Of a stretch of DNA of 10,497 bases, positions 1 through 6,827 are shown in pieces. A model generated the notes under the pieces. The model was given only the letters and a program-made list of their open reading frames with translations. It did no database searches and was not told where the DNA came from. Location of the stretch: NCBI GenBank assembly GCA_023269645.1, contig JAHFPR010000039.1, positions 1-10,497 of the forward strand, written 5' to 3'. The translations under genes and the position numbers were made by a program. Position 1 is the stretch's first letter, and every line of letters starts with the position of its first letter. The DNA comes from Alphaproteobacteria bacterium. GTDB taxonomy: Bacteria > Pseudomonadota > Alphaproteobacteria > Rickettsiales > UBA8987.

Positions 1-120
1 GAATTCCTTGGAAAAATACTTCGTGATCGCCGCCGTCAGCGTCGTCTTCCCATGATCCACATGGCCAATCGTCCCAATGTTGCAGTGCGGCTTCGTGCGG
101 GCAAATTTCTCTTTGGTCAT
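1..120 (-). CDS. tuf: Elongation factor Tu, N-terminal fragment (runs off left edge)
   Basis: EF-Tu is the GTPase that delivers aminoacyl-tRNA to the ribosomal A site. Only the first 40 codons are inside the window, starting at the ATG at 120. The peptide begins MTKEKFARTKPHCNIGTIGH and contains the G1/P-loop GHVDHGKT at residues 19-26, which is diagnostic. The CN in HCNIGT (where many EF-Tu proteins have VN) is a variant I associate with some alphaproteobacteria. A purine-rich Shine-Dalgarno (AGAGGAAAGG) lies just upstream. It is the last visible gene of the str operon, separated from the aspartic protease gene by 51 bases in which I see no convincing separate promoter. The open reading frame is intact to the edge. 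Confidence 0.97.
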   Translation of the reverse strand, partial: MTKEKFARTKPHCNIGTIGHVDHGKTTLTAAITKYFSKEF

Positions 121-171
121 TTTCCTTTCCTCTTTTAAACTAGTTAGTAAATTATTAAACCACCTTCATTT

Positions 172-564
172 TTATTTTCTAACACCCATCACAAACCCTG
201 CAGCAATATTCGGGCTTTCGGGGTTAACCATCAGCTTCCGATGCAATGGCGATACCACTAAATCCATATCTTCCATCGGAATGGCTCCAAGCAACACTTC
301 GTTACCGAATACCAGCACACCAACGTAACACGTGCGATTTTCAAACGATACCTGCACCGGCCCCATATAAGGAATCAGCCGCTTACCACCATCCGCCAAA
401 GTGACCTCACGATCTTCCAGCCTTTCCAGCTTTAGCTGTAATGCTGTATGTTCAGGGATGCAAAGCCACTGCGCACCCGTATCCACAAGCGCGCGCACCT
501 GCATAGGCCGGAGCGTGGCATCCTTCGGGTTCTTCAGCGTTATGTTTGCGTACACCATTCCCAT
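172..564 (-). CDS. Retropepsin-like clan AA aspartic protease, inserted between fusA and tuf
   Basis: A 130-residue protein with the signature of a single-domain, retroviral-type aspartic protease. The catalytic-type triad is in ALVDTGA (Asp28-Thr29-Gly30), and the second conserved block is LLGAIPMEDMDLVV (residues 91-104), followed by a strand ending near VNPESPNI. These fit the family of small bacterial clan AA proteases of about 120-140 residues, which would act as homodimers; their substrates are unknown. There is no signal peptide or membrane segment, so it is probably cytosolic. The start codon at 564 is preceded by TAAGGATAGAAAA, where the Shine-Dalgarno AAGGA overlaps the fusA stop codon. 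The gap to fusA is 10 bases, so translation is probably coupled to EF-G. This location inside the str operon is unusual. Family call is firm; function is not known. Confidence 0.85.
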   Translation of the reverse strand: MGMVYANITLKNPKDATLRPMQVRALVDTGAQWLCIPEHTALQLKLERLEDREVTLADGGKRLIPYMGPVQVSFENRTCYVGVLVFGNEVLLGAIPMEDMDLVVSPLHRKLMVNPESPNIAAGFVMGVRK

Positions 565-574
565 TTTTCTATCC

Positions 575-2671
575 TTACGCAGCCTTTGCCTTGATTTCCT
601 CGGCCACGTTGTTCGGAACCTGCGCGTATTTGGCGAACTCCATCGTGAACTGGGCGCGCCCCTGGCTCATCGAGCGCAACGTGCTCACATAACCGAACAT
701 ATTGGCGAGGGGTACAGCGGCCTTGATGACGCGGGCGTTACCGCGCTCGTCCATGCCGGAAATCTGCCCGCGGCGGCTATTGAGGTCGCCGATGATGTCG
801 CCCATATAATCTTCCGGGGTCACCACTTCTACGTTCATGACAGGCTCCAGCAGGATAGGACCTGCGGTTTTCATGGCTTCGCGGAAGGCGGAACGCGTGG
901 CAATTTCAAACGCCATCGCGCTGGAATCCACATCGTGATAGTCGCCGTCCGTCAGCGTGACTTTCAGATCAATGACGGGGAAGCCGGCGATGGGACCGGT
1001 CTGTACGGCGGCCTTGATGCCTTTTTCTACGCCGGGAATATATTCCTTGGGCACATTGCCGCCCACAATTTCTTCCTCGAACACAATGCCCTCGCCGGGA
1101 GCCAGCGGCTCGAATTCCAGGAGGATTTTAGCAAACTGACCTGAACCACCGGTCTGTTTCTTATGCGTGTAGTTGATCTCGGTTTTCTTGCTGATCGTTT
1201 CGCGATAAGCCACCTGCGGCGCGCCGATATTGGCTTCCACGCCGAATTCACGGCGCATACGGTCAATGATGATTTCGAGGTGCAGCTCACCCATGCCTTT
1301 CAGGATGGTCTGGCCGGATTCCTCATCGGTTTCCACGCGGAGCGAGGGATCTTCCGACACCAACCGCCCGATAGCTTCACCCATTTTCTCCTGGTCGGCC
1401 TTGGATTTCGGCTCAACGGCGATTTCGATCACCGGCTCAGGGAATTCCATGCGTTCCAGGATCACGGTGTTGTCAGGGTCGCAGAGCGTATCGCCGGTGG
1501 TGACGCTTTTCAGGCCGGCCACGGCGACGATGTCGCCCGCGAACGCTTCCTTAATGTCTTCGCGGTTGTTCGCGTGCATCAGCAACATACGACCAATGCG
1601 CTCCTTGCGACTTTTGGTGGAATTTTCTACGCCGTCGCCAGAGCGCAGTACCCCGGAATAGATGCGCACGAAGGTCAGCGAACCCACGAATGGATCTGTC
1701 ATGATTTTGAAGGCCAAGCCGGCAAATGGCTCACTATCCGAGCTTTTGCAAATGATCTCTGTGTCCCCATTTTTATGGGGCTTGATGGCCTTGGTGGGCT
1801 TGATGTCTATGGGGGAGGGGAGATAATCAATCACCGCGTCCAGCATTGGCTGCACACCCTTGTTCTTGAAGGCCGCACCGGTTATGATGGGGACGAACAG
1901 CCCGCCGATTGTACCCTTGCGGATACACGCACGGAGCGTTGCTTCCGGAATTTCCTCGCCGTTGAGGTAGGCTTCCATCACAACATCATCAGCTTCCACT
2001 GCCAGTTCCAGCAGCTTCTCGCGGTATTTCGCGGCCAGTTCGATGAGGTCGGCGGGGATGGGGTTTTCAGCGTATTTCGCGCCCATTTCATCGCCTTCCC
2101 AGAGGATGGCGTTCATTTTCACGAGATCAACCACACCCCGGAACGTATCTTCCGCACCAACGGGAAGCTGCAGCACCAGCGGCTTCGCGCCGAGGCGATC
2201 CGCCACCATGTCCACGCAGCGGAAGAAATTTGCGCCGGTACGATCCATCTTGTTGACGAAACAGATGCGCGGAACACCGTATTTATCCGCCTGCCGCCAT
2301 ACAGTTTCGGATTGAGGCTCAACGCCCGCTACGCCGTCAAACACCGTGATCGCGCCGTCCAGCACACGCAAGCTGCGCTCCACCTCGATGGTAAAATCCA
2401 CGTGGCCGGGAGTGTCAATAATGTTAATGCGGTGAGGGACGCCATTCCGGTCGTTCCAGAAACAGGTGGTGGCGGCGGAGGTAATCGTGATCCCACGCTC
2501 CTGCTCCTGCTCCATCCAGTCCATCGTGGCCGCGCCTTCGTGCACCTCACCAATCTTGTGCGATTTGCCGGTATAATAGAGCACACGCTCGGTCGTCGTT
2601 GTTTTGCCCGCGTCGATGTGTGCGCAGATGCCGATGTTGCGGTAGCGTTCTATGGGGTGTAAACGGGGCAT
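575..2671 (-). CDS. fusA: Elongation factor G
   Basis: EF-G is the translational GTPase that drives tRNA-mRNA translocation and, with RRF, ribosome recycling. The 698-residue length is normal for the family. GTPase motifs are intact: G1 AHIDAGKT (17-24), the switch region with RGITI (59-63), G3 DTPGH (86-90) and G4 NKMD (140-143). Domains II to V follow, with recognisable blocks such as GMGELHLEI, the domain IV loop around HDVDSSAMAF, and the C-terminal GDLNSRRGQI. It ends QVPNNVAEEIKAKAA. The start at 2671 (MPRLHPIERYRNIGI) is typical. Its ribosome-binding region (ACGAGAAAAAAATG) is formed partly by the end of the upstream heptad repeat. It lies third in the str operon, after rpsG, and is followed by the aspartic protease. 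Confidence 0.99.
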   Translation of the reverse strand: MPRLHPIERYRNIGICAHIDAGKTTTTERVLYYTGKSHKIGEVHEGAATMDWMEQEQERGITITSAATTCFWNDRNGVPHRINIIDTPGHVDFTIEVERSLRVLDGAITVFDGVAGVEPQSETVWRQADKYGVPRICFVNKMDRTGANFFRCVDMVADRLGAKPLVLQLPVGAEDTFRGVVDLVKMNAILWEGDEMGAKYAENPIPADLIELAAKYREKLLELAVEADDVVMEAYLNGEEIPEATLRACIRKGTIGGLFVPIITGAAFKNKGVQPMLDAVIDYLPSPIDIKPTKAIKPHKNGDTEIICKSSDSEPFAGLAFKIMTDPFVGSLTFVRIYSGVLRSGDGVENSTKSRKERIGRMLLMHANNREDIKEAFAGDIVAVAGLKSVTTGDTLCDPDNTVILERMEFPEPVIEIAVEPKSKADQEKMGEAIGRLVSEDPSLRVETDEESGQTILKGMGELHLEIIIDRMRREFGVEANIGAPQVAYRETISKKTEINYTHKKQTGGSGQFAKILLEFEPLAPGEGIVFEEEIVGGNVPKEYIPGVEKGIKAAVQTGPIAGFPVIDLKVTLTDGDYHDVDSSAMAFEIATRSAFREAMKTAGPILLEPVMNVEVVTPEDYMGDIIGDLNSRRGQISGMDERGNARVIKAAVPLANMFGYVSTLRSMSQGRAQFTMEFAKYAQVPNNVAEEIKAKAA

Positions 2672-2679
2672 TTTTTTCT

Positions 2680-2757
2680 CGTTATTCGTTAATTAGTTAA
2701 TCGTTACTGGTTATTCGCGCCGTTATTCCATTAACGAGTAACGAATAACAAATAACG
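2680..2757. repeat. Heptad-based inverted repeat filling the rpsG-fusA spacer
   Basis: About 78 bases made of degenerate 7-base units. On the plus strand the left half is CGTTATT/CGTTAAT-like and the right half is their complement (TAACGAG, TAACGAA). The two halves could pair into a long imperfect hairpin with the centre near CGCGCCGTTATTCC. It shares the core CCGTTATYCCATTAACGAGT with the copy at 3242-3318. It nearly fills the gap between rpsG and fusA and reaches the fusA ribosome-binding region. It would be transcribed in the str mRNA. The function is unknown. Confidence 0.8.
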
Positions 2758-2762
2758 CTTTT

Positions 2763-3233
2763 TTACCACCGATAATGGCTGAACGCCTTGTTTGCATCCG
2801 CCATTTTGTGGGTGTCTTCGCGTTTCTTGATGGACGTACCACGGTTATTGAATGCATCCAGCAGTTCATTAGCCAGGCGGTCTTTCATCGTTTTCTCGCC
2901 GCGCGATTTCGCAGCACCGATGAGCCAGCGCATGGAAAGCTGCTCGGCGCGGGTGGAGCGCACTTCCACCGGAACCTGATACGTTGCTCCACCAACGCGG
3001 CGGGAGCGCACTTCCACCGAAGGCTTCACGTTGTCCACAGCTTGCTTGAACACTTCCAGCGCGTTCTTTTTAGCCTTCGCCTGGATTTCTTCCAGCGCGG
3101 AATAAATAATCTTTTCCGCAGCGGATTTCTTGCCATCCTGAATCAGGTAATTGGTAAAGCGCGCAAGGGTAATATCCCCGTATTTAGCATCGGGAAGAAT
3201 CTTGCGTTTATCGGCTGAGTGACGACGGGACAT
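2763..3233 (-). CDS. rpsG: 30S ribosomal protein S7
   Basis: S7 binds the 3' major domain of 16S rRNA and nucleates assembly of the 30S head. In E. coli it also represses translation of the str operon. The protein is 156 residues, standard for bacteria, and begins MSRRHSADKRKILPDAKYGD. It contains the characteristic blocks VEVRSRRVGGATYQVPVEVR and RGEKTMKDRLANELLDAFNN, and ends AFSHYRW as expected. The start at 3233 follows the weak purine stretch GAGAAAGAT, which adjoins a heptad repeat. It lies between rpsL and fusA; both flanking spacers are filled by the repeat, so S7-type feedback through an rpsL-rpsG spacer structure would have to work with a different RNA fold from that of E. coli (inference). 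Confidence 0.99.
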   Translation of the reverse strand: MSRRHSADKRKILPDAKYGDITLARFTNYLIQDGKKSAAEKIIYSALEEIQAKAKKNALEVFKQAVDNVKPSVEVRSRRVGGATYQVPVEVRSTRAEQLSMRWLIGAAKSRGEKTMKDRLANELLDAFNNRGTSIKKREDTHKMADANKAFSHYRW

Positions 3234-3241
3234 ATCTTTCT

Positions 3242-3318
3242 CGTTAATCGTTAATCGTTAATAGTTACTCGTTATTCGTACCGTTATCCCATTAACGAGT
3301 AACGAGTAACGAATAACG
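3242..3318. repeat. Heptad-based inverted repeat filling the rpsL-rpsG spacer
   Basis: About 77 bases, the sister copy of the element at 2680-2757. The plus-strand left half has three consecutive CGTTAAT units, then AGTTACT and CGTTATT. The right half is TAACGAG, TAACGAG, TAACGAA, TAACG. Opposing units are complementary, so transcripts could form a long imperfect hairpin. The shared core with the other copy is CCGTTATYCCATTAACGAGT. It ends 7 bases from the rpsL stop codon and begins 8 bases from the rpsG start, so the spacer is nearly all repeat. Confidence 0.8.
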
Positions 3319-3325
3319 CCTTAAG

Positions 3326-3697
<372 letters not shown>

Positions 3698-3715
3698 CTT
3701 GTTCTCCGCTTGTAT

Positions 3716-3740
3716 GAATTTCAAAAAATGCTTGAAATTC
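3716..3740 (-). promoter_or_regulatory. Hairpin in the rpsL 5' leader
   Basis: A perfect 9-base inverted repeat, GAATTTCAA and TTGAAATTC, separated by 7 bases, lies just upstream of the rpsL ribosome-binding site (GGAG near 3704-3707). There is no U-tract after the stem in the transcript direction, so it is not a typical intrinsic terminator. It could affect rpsL translation or mRNA stability. The structure is visible; a function is inferred. Confidence 0.45.
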
Positions 3741-3801
3741 AAGCTCCCATGCTCTGTCAGATAACGCCTTCCGTGCCACGGTATACACGCAAGGAGCGCG
3801 C

Positions 3802-3830
3802 ACCATAATGATGCTGCGCTTTGAAGTCAA
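3802..3830 (-). promoter_or_regulatory. Probable sigma-70-type promoter of the str operon
   Basis: On the minus strand, CCTTGACTTC gives a -35 hexamer TTGACT (plus-strand 3825-3830). It is followed by a 17-base spacer and a -10 hexamer TATGGT (3802-3807, four of six consensus positions). Strong alphaproteobacterial housekeeping promoters often keep TTGAC at -35 with a looser -10. Transcription would start near 3795, giving a leader of about 100 bases before rpsL. Confidence 0.6.
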
Positions 3831-3880
3831 GGAGAAAAACGGGGGTGGGGAAAGAATCCTTGTCACCTGCAAATTTCTGA

Positions 3881-3981
3881 TTGTCATGCCAGCGAAGGCT
3901 GGCATCCAGCCTTCTTAATAAAAAAACCTTTCGCGCCGCAGACGCGACGCTACTGGATACCAGCTCACGCTGGTATGACAA
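3881..3981. repeat. Double-hairpin palindromic element (GCCAGC type)
   Basis: A 101-base element with imperfect 29-base terminal inverted repeats, TTGTCATGCCAGCGAAGG... at the left and its near-complement ending CTGGTATGACAA at the right. Each arm is itself a palindrome (GCCAGCGAAGGCTGGC; ACCAGCTCACGCTGGT) and the arms are joined through ATCCAG/CTGGAT to an AT-then-GC centre. It shares this design with elements at 7094, 7322, 7778 and 9011. It lies upstream of the str promoter and downstream of the small gene that ends at 3997. No transposase is present, so it would be a non-autonomous element. Confidence 0.85.
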
Positions 3982-3996
3982 CGTCCGAAAAATAGT

Positions 3997-4239
3997 TCAG
4001 TAAAGATTATCCTCTTCCGGCGTTTTCAGATTCGGAGTTTTCGCCTTGCGCGCCGCCTTGAGTTTCGCCTGCACATAGCGCAGCTTGCGCACGGCGAGCC
4101 GTTCCCGCAGTATCTCCGGGGTGCGCGGATCGGCGACGATGGAGGCCTCCCGCCCTGTGGCGGGATCAATGGCCGTCACCTTCAGGCTGTTACCGAGGGA
4201 TACCGTTTCGATGATAATACCTGTATCTTCGTCATTCAT
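3997..4239 (-). CDS. Small conserved hypothetical protein (DUF6898-like)
   Basis: An 80-residue protein, MNDEDTGIIIETVSLGNSLK..., with the core LKVTAIDPATGREASIVADP (residues 19-38) followed by a basic helix (RLAVRKLRYVQAKLKAARKAK). It resembles short alphaproteobacterial proteins of the type VKVTAID..TG.E.SIVGP...L...AVRKLEYV, which I believe are grouped as DUF6898; the family number is from memory. No function is known to me. It has no signal or membrane segment. The Shine-Dalgarno is weak (GGAA close to the ATG at 4239). It is on the same strand as the str operon but separated from rpsL by about 300 bases holding a palindromic element and the str promoter, so it is probably a separate unit. 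It is divergent from the toxin-antitoxin genes. Confidence 0.75.
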   Translation of the reverse strand: MNDEDTGIIIETVSLGNSLKVTAIDPATGREASIVADPRTPEILRERLAVRKLRYVQAKLKAARKAKTPNLKTPEEDNLY

Positions 4240-4401
4240 TATTCCAGCATAAATCTTCCGGGGGAGTTATCAAGGCACGAACGTGCAGGCGCGTGCTATA
4301 AAACCGTATATTAATATGTATATTAAACTATTTTACATTTTATCTTGCATAAACTATCATTTCTGTTATGAGAGACAGCTTTTTATTGCTACGCGGGCTT
4401 G

Positions 4402-4440
4402 TGTTTATGGTAATACCGTATTACACTATTACTATAAACA
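4402..4440 (+). promoter_or_regulatory. Inverted-repeat operator and likely promoter of the toxin-antitoxin operon
   Basis: TGTTTATGGTAATA (4402-4415) and TATTACTATAAACA (4427-4440) form an inverted repeat matching at 13 of 14 positions across an 11-base gap. An inner near-palindrome, GTAATACCGTATTAC, is nested inside. A weak promoter, TTGTGT (4399-4404), 17 bases, TACACT (4422-4427), overlaps it. It lies 19 bases before the antitoxin ATG, where AbrB/MazE-type antitoxins commonly bind to autoregulate. The DNA from about 4300 to 4440 is clearly more AT-rich than its surroundings. Confidence 0.55.
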
Positions 4441-4459
4441 CCTAAGCAAGGAGCAGAGG

Positions 4460-4684
4460 ATGGATATTTCTAAAATGACCTCGAAATATCAGGCCACCAT
4501 ACCGCAGGAAATTAGAAAATTCCTTGGCCTTGGTAAGGGGGATGCTGTAAATTTCCGCATCGAGAACGAGCGTGTGGTGGTGGAAAAAGCGCGCCCGGTG
4601 GATTGGCAATTCGCCAGATTTACAGGGGAAACCTTAAGTGAATGGGATTCTCCGGAAGATGACGAGGCGTTCCGTGGTTTATAA
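4460..4684 (+). CDS. AbrB/MazE-family antitoxin
   Basis: A 74-residue protein with an N-terminal AbrB/MazE/SpoVT-type swapped-hairpin DNA-binding domain: MTSKYQATIPQEIRKFLGLG (residues 6-25) followed by KGDAVNFRIENERVVVEKA. The acidic C-terminal tail (ETLSEWDSPEDDEAFRGL) is the sort of segment that wraps the toxin. The start at 4460 is chosen because AAGGAGCAGAGG directly precedes the ATG; the frame is open further upstream to 4283, but that region is AT-rich, low in family similarity and contains the operator. It would neutralise the toxin encoded by the overlapping next gene and repress the shared promoter (known behaviour of the family). Confidence 0.88.
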   Translation: MDISKMTSKYQATIPQEIRKFLGLGKGDAVNFRIENERVVVEKARPVDWQFARFTGETLSEWDSPEDDEAFRGL

Positions 4685-5009
4685 ACGGCATGATGTCATT
4701 GTTGTGCCGTTTCCGTTTACGGACGCATCGCATACAAAGCTGCGTCCGGCACTGGTGCTTTCGGATCAAAAGAGATTCAACGACGCTACCGGGCATATTA
4801 TTTGCGCGATGATTACAAGCGGCAAGGCTTCTGTCTGGCCGCATGACGTGAAGATTGCGGGCTTGAAGCAGGTGGGGCTTCCGCGCCCGTGTTTTATCCG
4901 GATGAAACTGTTTACGCTGGATACGCGTTTTGTGATCCGGACGACGGGAAGTCTGGGAAAGGAAGATAGAGAGGCGGTGATGCAGTCGCTTTTACAGGTG
5001 ATAGGATAA
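4674..5009 (+). CDS. PemK/MazF-family toxin (probable endoribonuclease)
   Basis: The protein reads (V/M)VYKRHDVIVVPFPFTD, followed by LRPALVLS, matching the N-terminal strand and RP.LV block of PemK/MazF mRNA interferases. It is 111 residues from the GTG at 4674. That start is preferred because GAGG lies six bases upstream and the protein then begins as the family usually does. ATGs at 4659 and 4638 are in frame but have poor Shine-Dalgarno spacing. The gene overlaps the antitoxin by 11 bases from this start, which indicates translational coupling. It stops only four bases before cysI, and the AGGATAA at its end also serves as the cysI Shine-Dalgarno. Expected activity is ribosome-independent mRNA cleavage; cleavage specificity cannot be told from the sequence. 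Confidence 0.85.
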   Translation: MVYKRHDVIVVPFPFTDASHTKLRPALVLSDQKRFNDATGHIICAMITSGKASVWPHDVKIAGLKQVGLPRPCFIRMKLFTLDTRFVIRTTGSLGKEDREAVMQSLLQVIG

Positions 5010-5013
5010 CATA

Positions 5014-6825
5014 ATGACCGAAGAAATAAAACTCAGCAGCCAGGAGCAGATGAAGCGCGCCAGCGGGTTCCTGAAGGGGAACATCGCGGTGGAGCTGGCT
5101 GATGGCAAACCGGACATCACCGACGAATCCTACGAACTGCTGAAGTTCCACGGCACGTATTTCGGCTATGACCGCGATACCGCCACCGCGCGTAAAAAGC
5201 TGAAGCTGGATAAAAAGTACGAGTTCATGGTGCGTACACGCATCCCCGGCGGGCGGCTCACGGCGCAGCAATATCTTGCGATGGACGACATCGCGGGGAA
5301 ATATGCGAACGGTACGCTCCGCATCACCACGCGCCAGGTGTTCCAGTTCCATGTGGTGCTGAAGGAGAGCCTGAAAGCGCAGATCGCCGCGATCAACCAT
5401 GCGCTGCTTTCCACGCAAAGCGGCTGTGGGGATGTGGTGCGCAATATCACCTGTTCGCCAGCCCCCATCCACAACGCAAAATATAAACGCCTGCGCGCCG
5501 ACGTGGAGCGTGTGGCGGAATTCGTGCGCCCGAAAACCTCCTCCTATAAGGAGTTGTGGCTGGACGAGGAGGTGGATGAAATCCGGGAACGTGCGGTGGG
5601 AGAGGATTACGAACCCCTCTACGGCGCAACCTATATGCCGCGCAAGTTCAAAATCGGCCTGATTCTGCCGGAGGATAACGGTATTGACGTGTTCACGCAC
5701 GATATGGGCGTCGTGCTGGTGTTCGAGGGCGATACGCTGAAGGGCTATAATATCCTGCTCGGCGGCGGCATGGGCATGAAGCATGAGGGCAAGCTGGATT
5801 GGAACGAGAAAAAAACCTATCCGCGCCTGGCTGATCCCGTCGCGTTTATCGGCGCGGATGACCTGATTCCAGCGGTGGAAGCGGCGGTGAAGCTCCAGCG
5901 TGATTTCGGGGATCGCGGGGATCGCCAGCACGCGCGGCTGAAATATGTGGTGGCTGAGCGCGGGCTGGCATGGACGCGCAAGACGTTCGAGGAATATTTT
6001 GCAGCGGCGGGCGGTGGGGAAATCAGCAATCCGGTGGCGGGAATAAAGTATGAAATCCCCACCTGGATGGGCTGGCATGAGCAGGGGGACGGCAAGCTGT
6101 TCCTCGGCGTTCCGGTGGCGAGCGGGCGCATCGTGGATTACGATACGCCGCACCCCAGCGGCTATACGGCGGATGGCCATAAGCATTTTGCGAAGGCGCG
6201 TTATCGCACGGGGCTGCGTGAAGTCATCCGGAAATACGGCATGAATTGTGTTTTAACGCCCACCGAAGAAATTATTTTATGCGATATATATCATAAGGAT
6301 AAAGAATCTATTGAATCCATGATATTAAGTTTTGGAATTCCGCTTGCGGAGGATCATACCAAGTTCCAGCTTCACTTCATGACCTGCGTCGCGCTACCCA
6401 CCTGCGCGAAGGCACTGGCGGAATCCGAGCGTGTGCAGTTCGACATTATGGACGACGTGCAGGCCGCGCTGGACAAGCATAATCTGCATGATGAGCGCAT
6501 CGCGGTGCGCGTCACCGGCTGCCCGAACGGCTGCGCGCGGCCTTACGTGGGGGACATCGGCATTGTAGGGCGGCTGCCCGGCCATTACGTGCTGTTCATC
6601 GGCGGGGATTTTGAGGGCACACGCCTGAACACCAAGGTGTTCGACAAAGTGCCGCAGGAATCCATCGGCACGGTGCTCGACCCGATGTTCGCGCTGTTCG
6701 TTTCGGAGCGGCGGGCAGGGGAGGGCTTCGGCGATTTCTGCCATCGCTATGGCGAGGTAAAAGTGGCGGAAACAGCGGCGGCTGCGCTCATCGCCCAGCA
6801 TAAATGGGCGGTGGTGGAGGTGTAG
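5014..6825 (+). CDS. cysI: Sulfite reductase hemoprotein (beta) subunit
   Basis: It catalyses the six-electron reduction of sulfite to sulfide in sulfate assimilation, using siroheme coupled to a [4Fe-4S] cluster. The protein is 603 residues (E. coli CysI is about 570). Cluster ligands are present as Cys458-x5-Cys464 (TCVALPTC) and Cys503-x3-Cys507 (GCPNGC). Siroheme/sulfite-pocket residues are visible in RIPGG (Arg76), DVVRN (Arg143) and PRKFK (Lys211, Lys213). The C-terminal GEGFGDF block is typical. The two-fold repeat of ferredoxin-like half and Fe-S/siroheme-binding domains is recognisable. No cysJ flavoprotein is adjacent, so the electron donor (CysJ or ferredoxin) is open. It starts four bases after the toxin gene. 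Codons at about 6245-6350 are strikingly AT-rich compared with the rest. Confidence 0.95.
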   Translation: MTEEIKLSSQEQMKRASGFLKGNIAVELADGKPDITDESYELLKFHGTYFGYDRDTATARKKLKLDKKYEFMVRTRIPGGRLTAQQYLAMDDIAGKYANGTLRITTRQVFQFHVVLKESLKAQIAAINHALLSTQSGCGDVVRNITCSPAPIHNAKYKRLRADVERVAEFVRPKTSSYKELWLDEEVDEIRERAVGEDYEPLYGATYMPRKFKIGLILPEDNGIDVFTHDMGVVLVFEGDTLKGYNILLGGGMGMKHEGKLDWNEKKTYPRLADPVAFIGADDLIPAVEAAVKLQRDFGDRGDRQHARLKYVVAERGLAWTRKTFEEYFAAAGGGEISNPVAGIKYEIPTWMGWHEQGDGKLFLGVPVASGRIVDYDTPHPSGYTADGHKHFAKARYRTGLREVIRKYGMNCVLTPTEEIILCDIYHKDKESIESMILSFGIPLAEDHTKFQLHFMTCVALPTCAKALAESERVQFDIMDDVQAALDKHNLHDERIAVRVTGCPNGCARPYVGDIGIVGRLPGHYVLFIGGDFEGTRLNTKVFDKVPQESIGTVLDPMFALFVSERRAGEGFGDFCHRYGEVKVAETAAAALIAQHKWAVVEV

Positions 6826-6827
6826 TT

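Noticed and set aside
1..6. GAATTC (EcoRI site) exactly at the window start
   Set aside because: It also fits the tuf reading frame (Glu-Phe), and one restriction site at an edge does not show a cloning junction.
1163..2662. A 499-codon plus-strand open frame opposite fusA
   Set aside because: It lies entirely antisense to the clearly conserved EF-G gene; its translation has no recognisable domain and the long frame reflects GC-biased codon structure.
2680..3318. CRISPR-like array from the repeated TAACGA units
   Set aside because: Units are 7 bases, contiguous or inverted, with no regular spacers and no cas genes.
4283..4459. A longer N-terminus for the antitoxin
   Set aside because: The extra 59 codons are AT-rich, contain the operator-like repeat and precede a strong Shine-Dalgarno at the family-typical start.
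4912..6186. A 424-codon minus-strand open frame opposite cysI
   Set aside because: Antisense to sulfite reductase, whose motifs are unambiguous; the translation is rich in His, Arg and Ala with no domain.
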